64,000 nt of DNA, from positions 3,776,001 to 3,840,000 of the forward strand of contig NZ_JBAJNS010000001.1 of assembly GCF_037911585.1 (NCBI RefSeq), given 5' to 3'. The notes below the pieces were generated by a model that saw only the letters and a program-made list of their open reading frames with translations, was not told where the DNA came from and searched no databases. Made by a program: the position numbers and the translations under genes. This DNA is from Streptomyces sp. GSL17-111. GTDB lineage: Bacteria; Actinomycetota; Actinomycetes; Streptomycetales; Streptomycetaceae. The number at the start of each line of letters is the position of its first letter. Position 1 is the first letter of the stretch. Positions 42,806-52,228 of this stretch are shown here, piece after piece.

Positions 42806-43315
42806 TCAGGGCTTCGGGCTCTGCCCGCCTTCGCGGGGCGCTCCCACCGTTGCACCCCCGTGCTCCTCGGAGGACGTGCGCTGGGTGACGAGGGCGTCGC
42901 GGATCTCGGTCAGGACGTCCAGCTCCGTCTTCGTCGGCGGGGTCTCCACCACGGGTGTGCGAGCCGCGACGCGCTGCTTGTAGCGGTTCATCGGCATGAT
43001 CATGAGGAAGTAGACGACGGCGGCGGTCATCAGGAAGGTGATGGACGCGCTGAGCACCAAGCCCCACTGGATCGAGATGCCGATCGCCTCGCCCGTCTCC
43101 GGGTCCACGGAGCAGGGCGCCTTCAGGCAGGACTGGTAGGCGTCCAGGTCCTTCGGGCCGATGGCGCCGACCACGGGGTTGATCACGCCCTCGACCACGG
43201 CGTTCACGATCTTGGTGAACGCGGCGCCGATCACGACGGCGACCGCGAGTTCGACCACGTTGCCCCGCATCAGGAATTCCTTGAATCCCGCCAGGACGCT
43301 CTGCTTCTCGCTCAA
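42806..43315 (-). CDS. mscL: Large-conductance mechanosensitive channel MscL
   Basis: The protein is 169 residues from TTG 43315 (first residues LSEKQSVLAG), with AAAGG upstream; there is no nearer ATG or GTG. TM1 is GNVVELAVAVVIGAAFTKIV and TM2 lies at WGLVLSASITFLMTAAVVYFLM, followed by the amphipathic NRYKQR helix. The periplasmic loop has two cysteines (SCLKAPC), and the tail is long and Thr/Glu-rich. It opens under osmotic downshock. Confidence 0.92.
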   Translation of the reverse strand: MSEKQSVLAGFKEFLMRGNVVELAVAVVIGAAFTKIVNAVVEGVINPVVGAIGPKDLDAYQSCLKAPCSVDPETGEAIGISIQWGLVLSASITFLMTAAVVYFLMIMPMNRYKQRVAARTPVVETPPTKTELDVLTEIRDALVTQRTSSEEHGGATVGAPREGGQSPKP

Positions 43316-43510
43316 CGGACTGCCTTTCTGTGCACGCTGCGGCACACGCTGGTGGACGGGCTGCGGCACCCGCCGGAGGGCATGCTTCCGGGACACCGCA
43401 TCGGGCACGCTGCACGAGTGCCCTCCCGGCTGTCCAATCCGGTGACCCCGTACGGTCGGGCCTGCGGGCACCAGTGCGGACGGCCCCGGCCGTGCCCCGG
43501 GGCTCCGCCC

Positions 43511-44344
43511 TCACCACAGCGTCACAGCCAGCGGAGATCCCTCGGCGGCGCGTCCGACGAGGTGGGCCGCGATCGAACGCGGTACCGACAGAACCACCAG
43601 GGCCCCGTCCCCCGCAATCGTCTGTGCCACACCGCCCGCCACACCGCCCGAAGCAGCGCCCGACGCGACGGCTCCGCCTGCTAGGTCCCCGCCCGCGACG
43701 TCGCCGCCCGCGACGTCGCGGGCCTCGCCGGGCACGCCCGGTTCGGGCACGGCCACGACCCGGGCCCGGGAAGCGAGGACGTCGGCGGCCCCGGTGGCCG
43801 CCGTGACACCTCCGGGAGGCTCCGGGGCCGGGCCCGCGAGGACGTCCACCCGGTCGCCCGGCTTCAGCAGCCGGACGACGCCCGGGTCGGCCAGCCGTAC
43901 CGGAGCCCGTACCAGGGCGTCGTCGGGTGGGCGGCCGTCGTCGCCCCCGGCCGACGCACCCGGCACCGACCCGGCGGCGCCCACGGCCACGGCCCGATCA
44001 CCGTCGTCGGACGGAGGGCCCCCGCCCCCGGCCCGGGGACGGTCGTGCGCGCCCGGCGGCCCGAGCGCGACGAGCAGCACGGCTGCGACGCCCAGGCCCA
44101 CGGCTGCCGTGCGACGGGCCCGACGCAACCCCGCGCGCAGGCGGTGCCGGAGGAGCCCACCCGCCCGGACCGGGGGGAAGGAGGGTACGGCGGCGGTCGG
44201 CGGCACGTCCGTGGGCGGGTCCGGCGGCGGGACCGCAGCGGCGACGGTGGTCGTGGCGGATGCCGTGGAGGCGACGGACGCCGTGGTCGTGGCGGACGGA
44301 TCGGTAGCGGACGGATCGGCGGAAAGAGCAGCGGAAGAAGACAT
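43511..44344 (-). CDS. SAF-domain membrane protein (CpaB/RcpC-like)
   Basis: The 277-residue protein has a disordered Ser/Thr/Ala N-terminus, one membrane segment (TAAVGLGVAAVLLVALG) near residue 80, and then a SAF-type domain (VRAPVRLADPGVVRLLKPGDRVDVLAGP) followed by ALVVLSVPRSIAAHLVG. It contains a low-complexity run of AGGDVAGGDLAGGAV. CpaB/RcpC proteins help assemble Flp pili, but no pilus genes are nearby; such orphan versions are typical of Streptomyces. Confidence 0.72.
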   Translation of the reverse strand: MSSSAALSADPSATDPSATTTASVASTASATTTVAAAVPPPDPPTDVPPTAAVPSFPPVRAGGLLRHRLRAGLRRARRTAAVGLGVAAVLLVALGPPGAHDRPRAGGGGPPSDDGDRAVAVGAAGSVPGASAGGDDGRPPDDALVRAPVRLADPGVVRLLKPGDRVDVLAGPAPEPPGGVTAATGAADVLASRARVVAVPEPGVPGEARDVAGGDVAGGDLAGGAVASGAASGGVAGGVAQTIAGDGALVVLSVPRSIAAHLVGRAAEGSPLAVTLW

Positions 44345-44581
44345 CGACAGCACCTCGCTTCGGGAACGACGACTCCCTCACGGTGCCGCACCCGCCCCGA
44401 TGGCGCTGGGGCCTGTGGATTACTCCCCGGTTGTGGACAACTTCGGCCACGCCGCCCACAACGCGTCCCTCACGAACACCGCCACGCTCCCCTGGCGCTC
44501 ATCCCTACAGCCCCCGGGCACGGTCGGGCGCCGCCGCCCGCACGGCACGGGTGGCGGCGCGCACGGCACGGGCCGCCCGCG

Positions 44582-45418
44582 TCACGGCAGGGCGATACCC
44601 GGGTCGAAGCCGGCCAGTGCGTCCGCGCAGCCGCAGGAACGGGTGGCGGGCAGGGCGGCCACGGCGTCGAACAGGACCGTGCGCAGCCGTCCCAGGTTCT
44701 CCCGGAAGACCTCCAGCACCTCGGAGTGCGAGACGCCCTCGCCCGTCTCCGCCCCGGCGTCCAGGTCGGTGACCAGGGCGAGTGAGCTGTAGCAGAGGCC
44801 GAGTTCGCGGGCGAGCACGGCTTCCGGGTGGCCCGTCATACCGACCACGGCCCAGCCCTGCGCGGCGTGCCACAGGGACTCCGCGCGGGTGGAGAACCTC
44901 GGCCCCTCGACGACGACCATCGTGCCGCCGTCCACCGGTTCCCACTCCCGGCCCCGGGCGGCGCTCAGGGCGGCCTCCCGGCCCGTCTCGCAGTAGGGGT
45001 CGGCGAAGGTGACGTGCACGACGTTGGGCCGCTGCCCGTCGGCCCGCTCCTCACCGTCGAAGTAGGACTGCGCCCGTGACCTGGTCCGGTCCACGAGCTG
45101 GTCGGGTACGACGAGCGTGCCGGGCCCGAACTTCTCCTGGAGCCCCCCGACCGCGCACGGTCCGAGCACCTGGCGCACCCCGGCGGCACGCAGGGCCCAC
45201 AGGTTGGCGCGGTAGTTGATGCGGTGCGGCGGCAGGGTGTGGTCGCGGCCGTGACGGGGCAGGAACGCGACCCTGCGGCCGGCCAGCTCCCCGACGAAGA
45301 GGGCGTCGCTGGGCTCTCCGTAGGGCGTGGTCACCGGCACCTCGGTGACGTCGTCCAGGAAGGAGTAGAAGCCGGAGCCGCCAATGACGCCGATGTCGGC
45401 CTGCGGAGGTGTCGTCAT
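44582..45418 (-). CDS. mtnP: S-methyl-5'-thioadenosine phosphorylase
   Basis: The protein is 278 residues from ATG 45418 (or 280 from the GTG six bases upstream). IGVIGGSGFYSFLDD and FLPRHGRDHTLPPHRINYRANLWAL form the phosphate and base sites; VVVEGPRFSTRAES and VGMTGHPEAVLARELGLCYSSLALVTDLDAG complete the PNP/MTAP family II signature. It splits MTA from polyamine synthesis or other SAM reactions into adenine and methylthioribose-1-phosphate. Confidence 0.9.
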   Translation of the reverse strand: MTTPPQADIGVIGGSGFYSFLDDVTEVPVTTPYGEPSDALFVGELAGRRVAFLPRHGRDHTLPPHRINYRANLWALRAAGVRQVLGPCAVGGLQEKFGPGTLVVPDQLVDRTRSRAQSYFDGEERADGQRPNVVHVTFADPYCETGREAALSAARGREWEPVDGGTMVVVEGPRFSTRAESLWHAAQGWAVVGMTGHPEAVLARELGLCYSSLALVTDLDAGAETGEGVSHSEVLEVFRENLGRLRTVLFDAVAALPATRSCGCADALAGFDPGIALP

Positions 45419-45564
45419 GCGCACACCTTAAGCGCCGCCCGCCGAGGGTGACCCGACGTGCCGGGCCGCCGCCCGCGCCGGCGGCGGCCGGTACGGGCGG
45501 CGGTGGGCCGGCCGCGCGACGACGCCGGGGGCGTCAGCGCGCCACCGGGCCCGGACGGGAGACG

Positions 45565-45906
45565 TCAGGCCGCGGAGGTGGTGGCGGCGGGCTTCGTGTC
45601 GCTCTTCGCCGCGCTCTTGTCCGACGACGAGCCGGCCCCCGACGAGCCGGAGCCCGCATCCGAGGAACCGGAGCCGGACGAGCCCGAGGAGCCGGACGAA
45701 CCCGACGCCGGGCTGCTGCTGGACGACGAGCCGCGGCTGTCGTTCCGGTAGAACCCGGAGCCCTTGAACACGATGCCGACGGCGGAGAACACCTTCTTCA
45801 GGCGTCCCGAGCAGCTCGGGCAGTCGGTGAGGGAATCGTCGGTGAACTTCTGCACCGCCTCAAGGCCCTCGCCGCACTCGGTGCACTGGTACTGGTAGGT
45901 CGGCAC
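45565..45906 (-). CDS. FmdB-family zinc ribbon with Ser/Gly-rich tail
   Basis: The 113-residue protein starts at GTG 45906 behind AGGAGG. The ribbon reads PTYQYQCTECGEG and DCPSCSG (two CxxC), then the family ending VGIVFKGSGFYRNDSR. Residues 57-100 are almost entirely Ser, Gly, Ala and Asp. Function is unknown, although FmdB members are often regulators of amide uptake or ribosome-associated proteins. Confidence 0.87.
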   Translation of the reverse strand: MPTYQYQCTECGEGLEAVQKFTDDSLTDCPSCSGRLKKVFSAVGIVFKGSGFYRNDSRGSSSSSSPASGSSGSSGSSGSGSSDAGSGSSGAGSSSDKSAAKSDTKPAATTSAA

Positions 45907-45972
45907 TTGCTCCTCCTGGCACTCGTCCCTGTGGAGTGCTAACGACGCTCCATGGTGCAGCATTCCGGCGGC

Positions 45973-47244
45973 TTAGTCCACTGCGACGGGCACACGGTGA
46001 TCGGCGCCACGTGCCACGACGCGGGCGTCGGCCGGCTGTGCGGGGCGCGGTGCCAGGTGTCGGCGCAGGGTCACGACGGCGAGCGCGGCCAGCGCCGTTC
46101 CGGCGAGCGGGACGGTGAAACCGGCCGTGGAGCCGAACCCGTCGGTCAGCTGGCCCGCCGTGGTGGCCGCGAGGGCCTGGCCCAGCGCCACGGAGCCGGT
46201 CAGCCAGGTGAACGCCTCGGTGCGCGACCGGGCCGGGACGAGTCGCTCCACCAGGGTGAACCCGGTGATCATCGCCGGTGCCGTGGCGAGGCCGACCAGC
46301 AGACCCACCGCACCGAGCAGCACCGGGGAGCCGTCGGAAGCGGCGAACCACAGCGGCACGGTCACCAGTGCCAGGACGGCGTAGGCGCGGGGCAGCCGGT
46401 GGTGCGCCTCGGAGCGCCAGGCGATCACGCCGCAGGCGACGCCCGCGAGCATGTTGCCGCCCGCGAAGACGCCGTAGAGCAGTCCGTTCGCGGCGGGCTG
46501 GCCGATGGCCTCGGTGAACGCCGTGAAGGAGACCTGGAGGCCGCCGAAGACGGCACCGATGCCCAGGAAGACGGGGATGAGCACGCGGACGCCGGGCTCG
46601 GCGAGGGCCGAGCCGCCGGAGCGGCCCGCGAGGGTGTCGCGGTGGGCGGGCGGAGCCGTGCGGGTCTGGGCCGCGAACACCAGGCCGCCGACGACCGTCA
46701 GGACCGCTTCGGCGACGAGACCGGCGGCGGGGTGCACGCCGGTGCACAGGGCGGTGGCCAGGACCGGTCCGACGACGAACGTCAGCTCGTCGGTGACGGA
46801 CTCGAAGGCGGCGGCCGTCGGCAGCAGCGGACCACCGCCGAGCCGGTGCGCCCAGCGGGCCCGCACCATGGGGCCGATCTGCGGCACCGACGCGCCGGTG
46901 GGCACGGCGACGAGCAGGAGCGCCCACAGCGGGGCGCCGGTGAGGGCCAGGGTGATGAGCGCGGTGACGGCGGTCGCGTGGGCGAGTGCGCCGGGGACCA
47001 GGACGGCGCGCTGCCCGAACCGGTCGGCGAGGCGGCCCACCTGCGGGGCGCACAGCGCCATGGAGACGCCGGTGGCCGCCGAGACGGCGCCGGCGGCCCC
47101 GAAGGACCCGGTGGTGTGCTGGACGAGCAGCACGATGCCGATGGTGAGCATCGCGAACGGCTGCCGGGCCAGGAAGCCGGGGAGAAGGAAGGACCACGCA
47201 CCCGGGGTGCGCAACAGCTGACGGTAGCCGGGCTTCGACGCCAC
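45973..47244 (-). CDS. MFS transporter (12 TM)
   Basis: The 423-residue protein from GTG 47244 (AAAGG upstream) has 12 hydrophobic helices. The motif-A equivalent is GRLADRFGQRAVLVPG. SFLLPGFLARQPFAMLTIGIV opens the first helix. It most resembles sugar/arabinose-type or multidrug MFS exporters, but the substrate is not evident. The FmdB gene follows 66 bases downstream on the same strand. Confidence 0.83.
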   Translation of the reverse strand: MASKPGYRQLLRTPGAWSFLLPGFLARQPFAMLTIGIVLLVQHTTGSFGAAGAVSAATGVSMALCAPQVGRLADRFGQRAVLVPGALAHATAVTALITLALTGAPLWALLLVAVPTGASVPQIGPMVRARWAHRLGGGPLLPTAAAFESVTDELTFVVGPVLATALCTGVHPAAGLVAEAVLTVVGGLVFAAQTRTAPPAHRDTLAGRSGGSALAEPGVRVLIPVFLGIGAVFGGLQVSFTAFTEAIGQPAANGLLYGVFAGGNMLAGVACGVIAWRSEAHHRLPRAYAVLALVTVPLWFAASDGSPVLLGAVGLLVGLATAPAMITGFTLVERLVPARSRTEAFTWLTGSVALGQALAATTAGQLTDGFGSTAGFTVPLAGTALAALAVVTLRRHLAPRPAQPADARVVARGADHRVPVAVD

Positions 47245-47457
47245 GGCCGTGCCTTTCTGCCGCCTGGTAGTGCGCACCCGGATCGAACGGGGCTTGTGCG
47301 CACCGAGAGCCGTCCGCTCGCGTCGCACCGGGTGGTTCACACCGGTGACGCCGGCTCTGCATCAGGCAGGGTCGGGGAAAACGTGTCTGGGTACTCGCAG
47401 TGTAACCCGTACGTTCTGCCTGGTATTCCAAGGTCAGAGGCTCAGCGACTCGGTGGT

Positions 47458-49002
47458 TCAGCGGCTCGGCGCCGAGCGTCCCGGCGGGCCGGAGACGCCG
47501 GGCGGCCCCGGGTGCGGGCGGCGGCCGAGCCACCCCGCGAGCTTGCCGCCCCGGCCGACGGCGATGAGCCGCTGCTCGGCCTGGTCCCGCACGGCGTTGG
47601 TGGCGACGACGAGGAGTTCGTCCCCGCGCATAAGGACGGTCGTCGGCGTCGGGACGAAGCTCTTGCCGTTGCGGACGACGAGCGTCACCGCCGAGCCCGG
47701 CGGCAGCCGGAGCTCGTTGATCTCCACGCCGTGCATGCGGGACGCCGAGGGGATCGAGACGGAGAGCAGGTGACCGCGCAGCCGTTCCAGCGGTGCGGAC
47801 TCGATGTCGACGTCCGTGGCGCCGTCGGTGGCGCCCAGCCGCAGTTTCCGCGCCAGCCACGGCAGGGTCGGGCCCTGCACGAGGGTGTAGACGACGACGA
47901 GCACGAACACGATGTTGAAGATCCGGTCGCTCTGCTCGATCCCGGCCACCATCGGGATCGTCGCGAGGACGATGGGCACGGCGCCGCGCAGCCCGGCCCA
48001 CGACATGAGCATCTGCTGCCGCCACGGCATCCGGAACGGCGTCAGGCTCACCACGACGGACAGCGGGCGGGCCACCAGCGTCAGGGCCAGGCCGATGAGG
48101 ATGGCGGGCCAGAAGTCGGCCGTGAGCGCGCTCGGCGTGGCGAGCAGGCCCAGCAGCACGAAGAGGCCGATCTGGGCGATCCACGCGACCCCGTCGGCGA
48201 ACCCGCGCACGGCGGGACGGTGCGGCAGCTTGGCGTTGCCGAGGATGAGGCCGGTGATGTAGGTGGCGAGGAAGCCGCTTCCGTGGGCGAGCGCGCCCAC
48301 GGCGTAGGAGAGGACGCACAGCGCCAGCACGGCGATCGGGTAGAGACCGGAGGCGGGCAGGGCGATGCGCCGCAGCCCCAGCTCACCGAGCTTGCCGACG
48401 CCGAGGCCGCACAGGACGCCGACCGCCAGCTGGAACACGATCGTGCCGACGAGCTGGTACCAGGGCTGCGGGTCGGTGGCGAGGGCCGAGAACGCGACGA
48501 CGAGGATGACGACGGGCGCGTCGTTGAAGCCGGACTCCGCCTCCAGCATGCCGCTCAGCCTGCGCGGCAGCGGGATCACCCGCAGGACGGAGAAGACGGC
48601 GGCCGCGTCCGTGGAGGAGACGACCGCGCCGAGGATCAGGGACAACTGCCAGGACAGCCCCACGAGGTAGTGCGCCGCCGCCGCCGTGACGAGCACGCTG
48701 ATCGCCACGCCGAACGTCGCGAGCACCGCCGCACCGCCCACCGCCGGGCGGATCTCCCGCCATTTCGTCGCGAGCCCGCCCTCGGCGAGGATCATCACGA
48801 GGGCGGCGTAGCCGAGCACCTGCATCAGCTCGGGGTCGCTGAACTCCACCCCCAGCCCGTCCTGACCCATCGTGACGCCGATGCCCAGATAGATGAGCAG
48901 GGTGGGGAGCCCGCTGCGCGTGGAGAGCCGCACGGCCGCCACCGCGACCAGGAGCACGAGTGCGCAGGCGAGCAGGAGTTCGTTGAGGCGGTCGACAGTC
49001 AG
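47458..49002 (-). CDS. Cation/proton antiporter with TrkA-C domain
   Basis: The 514-residue product has 12-13 helices of the CPA1/NhaP2 type (LPTLLIYLGIGVTMGQDGLG, GAVVSSTDAAAVFSVL with the ion-binding Asp pair region, SGFNDAPVVILVV) and, from about residue 405, a TrkA-C domain (LPPGSAVTLVVRNGKSF). The start is uncertain: homologues begin at TVDRLNELLL, and the only start-like codon in frame there is CTG 49002, with GAGAGGA upstream. A longer frame from 49176 has poor-quality sequence. It probably exports K+ or Na+ for protons. Confidence 0.85.
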   Translation of the reverse strand: MTVDRLNELLLACALVLLVAVAAVRLSTRSGLPTLLIYLGIGVTMGQDGLGVEFSDPELMQVLGYAALVMILAEGGLATKWREIRPAVGGAAVLATFGVAISVLVTAAAAHYLVGLSWQLSLILGAVVSSTDAAAVFSVLRVIPLPRRLSGMLEAESGFNDAPVVILVVAFSALATDPQPWYQLVGTIVFQLAVGVLCGLGVGKLGELGLRRIALPASGLYPIAVLALCVLSYAVGALAHGSGFLATYITGLILGNAKLPHRPAVRGFADGVAWIAQIGLFVLLGLLATPSALTADFWPAILIGLALTLVARPLSVVVSLTPFRMPWRQQMLMSWAGLRGAVPIVLATIPMVAGIEQSDRIFNIVFVLVVVYTLVQGPTLPWLARKLRLGATDGATDVDIESAPLERLRGHLLSVSIPSASRMHGVEINELRLPPGSAVTLVVRNGKSFVPTPTTVLMRGDELLVVATNAVRDQAEQRLIAVGRGGKLAGWLGRRPHPGPPGVSGPPGRSAPSR

Positions 49003-49459
49003 GGGCCGGTCCTCTCTCTTCTGGTCTCGGTCTCGTCGATCTGGTCGGTCGTCCGTCTCGTCGGCCCGCCAACCCGTCGGGTGGTGCGGGCGGCGGGCTC
49101 GGTCGTACGTGGCGCCGGTCGGGCGGCGGCGACCGCGAGGCCGCGCGATCACCGGTCCCCCCGACGGTCGGGGCACCCGTCCGTGAACCGGCCCGGCACG
49201 GGCGCCGCTTCAGCCGAAACGGTGCCGCGCAAGCCCGTCCGCGCGCTAAGAAGCCGTTAATATTCGTTGCCTAGTCTAACAATTTACCATCCCATGACCG
49301 TCGGGGCCCGGTGAAGGCCTGGTGACGGCATGGGGACGGCATGGGGTGGAGCAGCACTCGCCGCAAGACTCCGCATCGCCTCCGCCTACAGTTGCTCCAG
49401 CACGGAATCCCCCCGGAATCCATAGGTCGTAAGGTCCCACCCTGCCCCGAAGGACAGCG
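49003..49459. promoter_or_regulatory. Divergent control region of antiporter and acylase
   Basis: This gap holds an AT-rich segment at about 49254-49292 (containing TTAATATTCGTTGCC and TAGTCT), rare in this GC-rich window and likely promoter DNA. I see no gene or RNA fold. The start of the penicillin acylase is preceded by GAAGGACAG. Confidence 0.4.
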
Positions 49460-52228
49460 ATGCCCGTCAAGAAACGGTCCCGGCGCGCCCGCCTGGTTGT
49501 GATCACTCTGGTGCTGCTGCTCGTCGGGGGGCTGGTCGCCGGGGGCTTCTGGACGGTCGGCACCGTCCGCGCCTCCTTCCCCCAGACGACCGGCTCGGTG
49601 CAACTGGAGGGTCTGTCCGGCACGGTCGAGGTGAAGCGGGACGGCAACGGCGTCCCGCAGATCTACGCGTCCAGCGCCGAGGACCTGTTCATGGCGCAGG
49701 GCTTCGTCCACGCCCAGGACCGGTTCTGGGAGATGGACGTGCGCCGGCACACCACGGCGGGTCGGCTCTCGGAGATGTTCGGCGAGGAGCAGGTCCGCAC
49801 GGACGCCTTCCTCCGCACGCTCGGCTGGCACGACGTGGCGAAGGAGGAGTACGAGACGGAGCTGTCCGAGGAGACCAAGGACCACCTCACGGCGTACTCG
49901 GCCGGGGTCAACGCCTACCTGGAGGAGCACGGCGGCGCGGAGCTCTCGCTGGAGTACGCGGCACTCGGCCTCGTCAACGACGCGTACGAGCCGCAGCCCT
50001 GGACGCCCGTCGACTCGGTCGCCTGGCTCAAGGCCATGGCCTGGGACCTGCGCGGCAACGTCGAGGACGAGATCGACCGCTCGCTGCTGTCGACACGGCT
50101 CGACGAGGAGGAGATCGAGGACCTCTACCCCGACTACCCCACCGAGCGGCACCGCCCGATCGTGGAGGGCGGCGCGGTCGACGAGGCGACGGAGACCTTC
50201 CTCCCCGACGCCGACTCCGACGCCAGTCCTGACGCAGCCCCTGACGCCGCCTCCGATCCCGACCCCGCCCCCGGGGACGCCGCCGACGGCACCGGGCCGG
50301 ACGACGCGCTGCCCGGTGAGGTGAGCACGCAGCTCGGCGGGCTGGCCGCGTCGCTGGACGACCTGCCCGCGCTGCTCGGCCCGAACGGCAGCGGTATCGG
50401 GTCCAACTCCTGGGTGGTCTCGGGCGACTACACGACGACCGGCCGTCCGCTGCTCGCCAACGACCCGCACCTGGCCCCGCAGCTGCCCTCGGTCTGGACG
50501 CAGATGGGCCTGCACTGCAAGAAGGTCAGCGAGCGCTGCCCGTACGAGGTCTCCGGCTTCACCTTCGCGGGTCTGCCGGGCGTCGTCATCGGCCACAACC
50601 AGGACATCGCCTGGGGGCTGACGAACCTCGGCGCCGACGTCACCGATCTCTACCTGGAGAAGATCGAGGACGGCCGCTACCTGTACGACGGCGAGATGGT
50701 CCCCTACGAGACGCGCACCGAGGTCATCAAGGTGGCCGGGGGGAAGGACCGCGAGATCACCGTGCGCTCCACCCGGCACGGACCCATCGTGTCGGACCGG
50801 AACACCGAGCTGTCCCGCGTCGGCGAGGGCGCGCCCGTCACCGGTCCGGCGCCCGACCGGGGCGACGGGTACGCCGTCTCCCTGCGCTGGACGGCCCTGT
50901 CCCCGTCGAACACCATGGACGCCGTCTTCAAGATCAACAAGGCGAGCGACTTCGAGGAGTTCCGCGCGGCCGCCGCCGACTTCGCCGTCCCCTCCCAGAA
51001 CCTGGTCTACGCCGACACCGAGGGCAACATCGGCTACCAGGCCCCCGGCCGCATCCCCGTGCGCGGCAAGGGCGACGGCCGCTACCCGGCACCGGGCTGG
51101 GACCCGGACTACGAGTGGACCGGCTACGTGGAACAGTCCGCGCTGCCCTACGAGTACAACCCCGAGCGCGGCTACATCGTCACCGCCAACCAGGCGGTCA
51201 TCGACCAGGAGACCTACCCCTACCTGCTGACCGAGGACTGGAGCTACGGCGCCCGCAGCCAGCGCATCAACGACCTCATCCAGTCCAAGATCGAGGACGG
51301 CGGCAAGGTCTCCATGGACGACATGCAGTCCATGCAGTCCGACAGCAGCAGCGAGATCGCCAAGCTCCTGGTGCCGTACCTGCTCAAGATCGACGTCGAG
51401 GACCCCTACGTCCGCGAGGCGCAGCAGCTCCTGGAGGGCTGGGACTACACGCAGGACGCGGACTCCGCCCCGGCCGCCTACTTCAACGGCGTCTGGCGCA
51501 ACCTGCTCATGCTGGCCTTCGGCAACAAGCTGCCCAAGGAGCTGCGGGTCGAGGGCGAGTGCCTGCGGGTGCGTCCGGCCGACGACTCCGGTCCGCTGGA
51601 GGACCTGGACGGCACCGCCCGCACCGTGCGCGAGTGCGGCACGCGCGCCCCCGACGCCGCGCAGCCCGACGGCGGCGACCGCTGGTTCGAGATCGTGCGC
51701 CGCCTGGTGGAGGATCCCGACAACGCCTGGTGGTCCGCCCCCGCCGACGGCCTGGACACCCCGGCCACCGAGGGACGCGACGAGCTGCTGGCGCGGGCCA
51801 TGAAGGACGCCCGCTGGGAACTCACCACCAAACTGGGCAAGAACATCGACACCTGGAGCTGGGGCCGCCTCCACCGCCTGATGCTGGAGAACCAGACCCT
51901 CGGCACCGCAGGACCCGGCCTGGTGCAGCGCATGCTGAACCGCGGCCCGTGGGAGGTGCCCGGCGGCAAGGACGCCGTCAACGCCACCGGCTGGAACGCC
52001 GCAGGCGGCTACGACGTCGTCTGGGTGCCGTCCATGCGGATGGTGGTGAACCTGGAGGACTTCGACAAGTCCCGCTGGATCAACCTCACCGGCGCCTCCG
52101 GGCACGCCTACCACCCGCACTACACCGACCAGACCGACCTGTGGGCGAAGGGCGAGCTGCTGCCCTGGGCCTACAGCCGGGAGGCCGTGGACGCGTCGGC
52201 CGAGGACACCATGGCGCTCACCCCGTAG
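49460..52228 (+). CDS. Penicillin-acylase-family Ntn hydrolase, membrane-anchored
   Basis: The 922-residue protein begins with a basic stretch and one hydrophobic helix (VVITLVLLLVGGLVAGGF), a signal anchor. The alpha part has GTVEVKRDGNGVPQIYASS and VHAQDRFWEMDVRR. The beta-chain nucleophile is Ser315 in GIGSNSWVVSG, where self-cleavage would occur after an acidic Asp/Ala/Pro linker (about 250-290). NDPHL and the Asn in VTANQAV are also conserved. Streptomyces relatives cleave acyl-homoserine lactones or penicillins, or act in cell-wall peptide breakdown; which applies is unknown. Confidence 0.9.
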   Translation: MPVKKRSRRARLVVITLVLLLVGGLVAGGFWTVGTVRASFPQTTGSVQLEGLSGTVEVKRDGNGVPQIYASSAEDLFMAQGFVHAQDRFWEMDVRRHTTAGRLSEMFGEEQVRTDAFLRTLGWHDVAKEEYETELSEETKDHLTAYSAGVNAYLEEHGGAELSLEYAALGLVNDAYEPQPWTPVDSVAWLKAMAWDLRGNVEDEIDRSLLSTRLDEEEIEDLYPDYPTERHRPIVEGGAVDEATETFLPDADSDASPDAAPDAASDPDPAPGDAADGTGPDDALPGEVSTQLGGLAASLDDLPALLGPNGSGIGSNSWVVSGDYTTTGRPLLANDPHLAPQLPSVWTQMGLHCKKVSERCPYEVSGFTFAGLPGVVIGHNQDIAWGLTNLGADVTDLYLEKIEDGRYLYDGEMVPYETRTEVIKVAGGKDREITVRSTRHGPIVSDRNTELSRVGEGAPVTGPAPDRGDGYAVSLRWTALSPSNTMDAVFKINKASDFEEFRAAAADFAVPSQNLVYADTEGNIGYQAPGRIPVRGKGDGRYPAPGWDPDYEWTGYVEQSALPYEYNPERGYIVTANQAVIDQETYPYLLTEDWSYGARSQRINDLIQSKIEDGGKVSMDDMQSMQSDSSSEIAKLLVPYLLKIDVEDPYVREAQQLLEGWDYTQDADSAPAAYFNGVWRNLLMLAFGNKLPKELRVEGECLRVRPADDSGPLEDLDGTARTVRECGTRAPDAAQPDGGDRWFEIVRRLVEDPDNAWWSAPADGLDTPATEGRDELLARAMKDARWELTTKLGKNIDTWSWGRLHRLMLENQTLGTAGPGLVQRMLNRGPWEVPGGKDAVNATGWNAAGGYDVVWVPSMRMVVNLEDFDKSRWINLTGASGHAYHPHYTDQTDLWAKGELLPWAYSREAVDASAEDTMALTP

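Noticed and set aside
45952-49260. A plus-strand open frame of more than 1,000 residues opposite the MFS and antiporter genes
   Set aside because: It is the antisense shadow of two well-supported membrane proteins; composition is unlike any family.
49271-52120. A 949-residue minus-strand frame opposite the penicillin acylase
   Set aside because: The acylase has all catalytic residues; the antisense frame is a GC-skew artefact without motifs.
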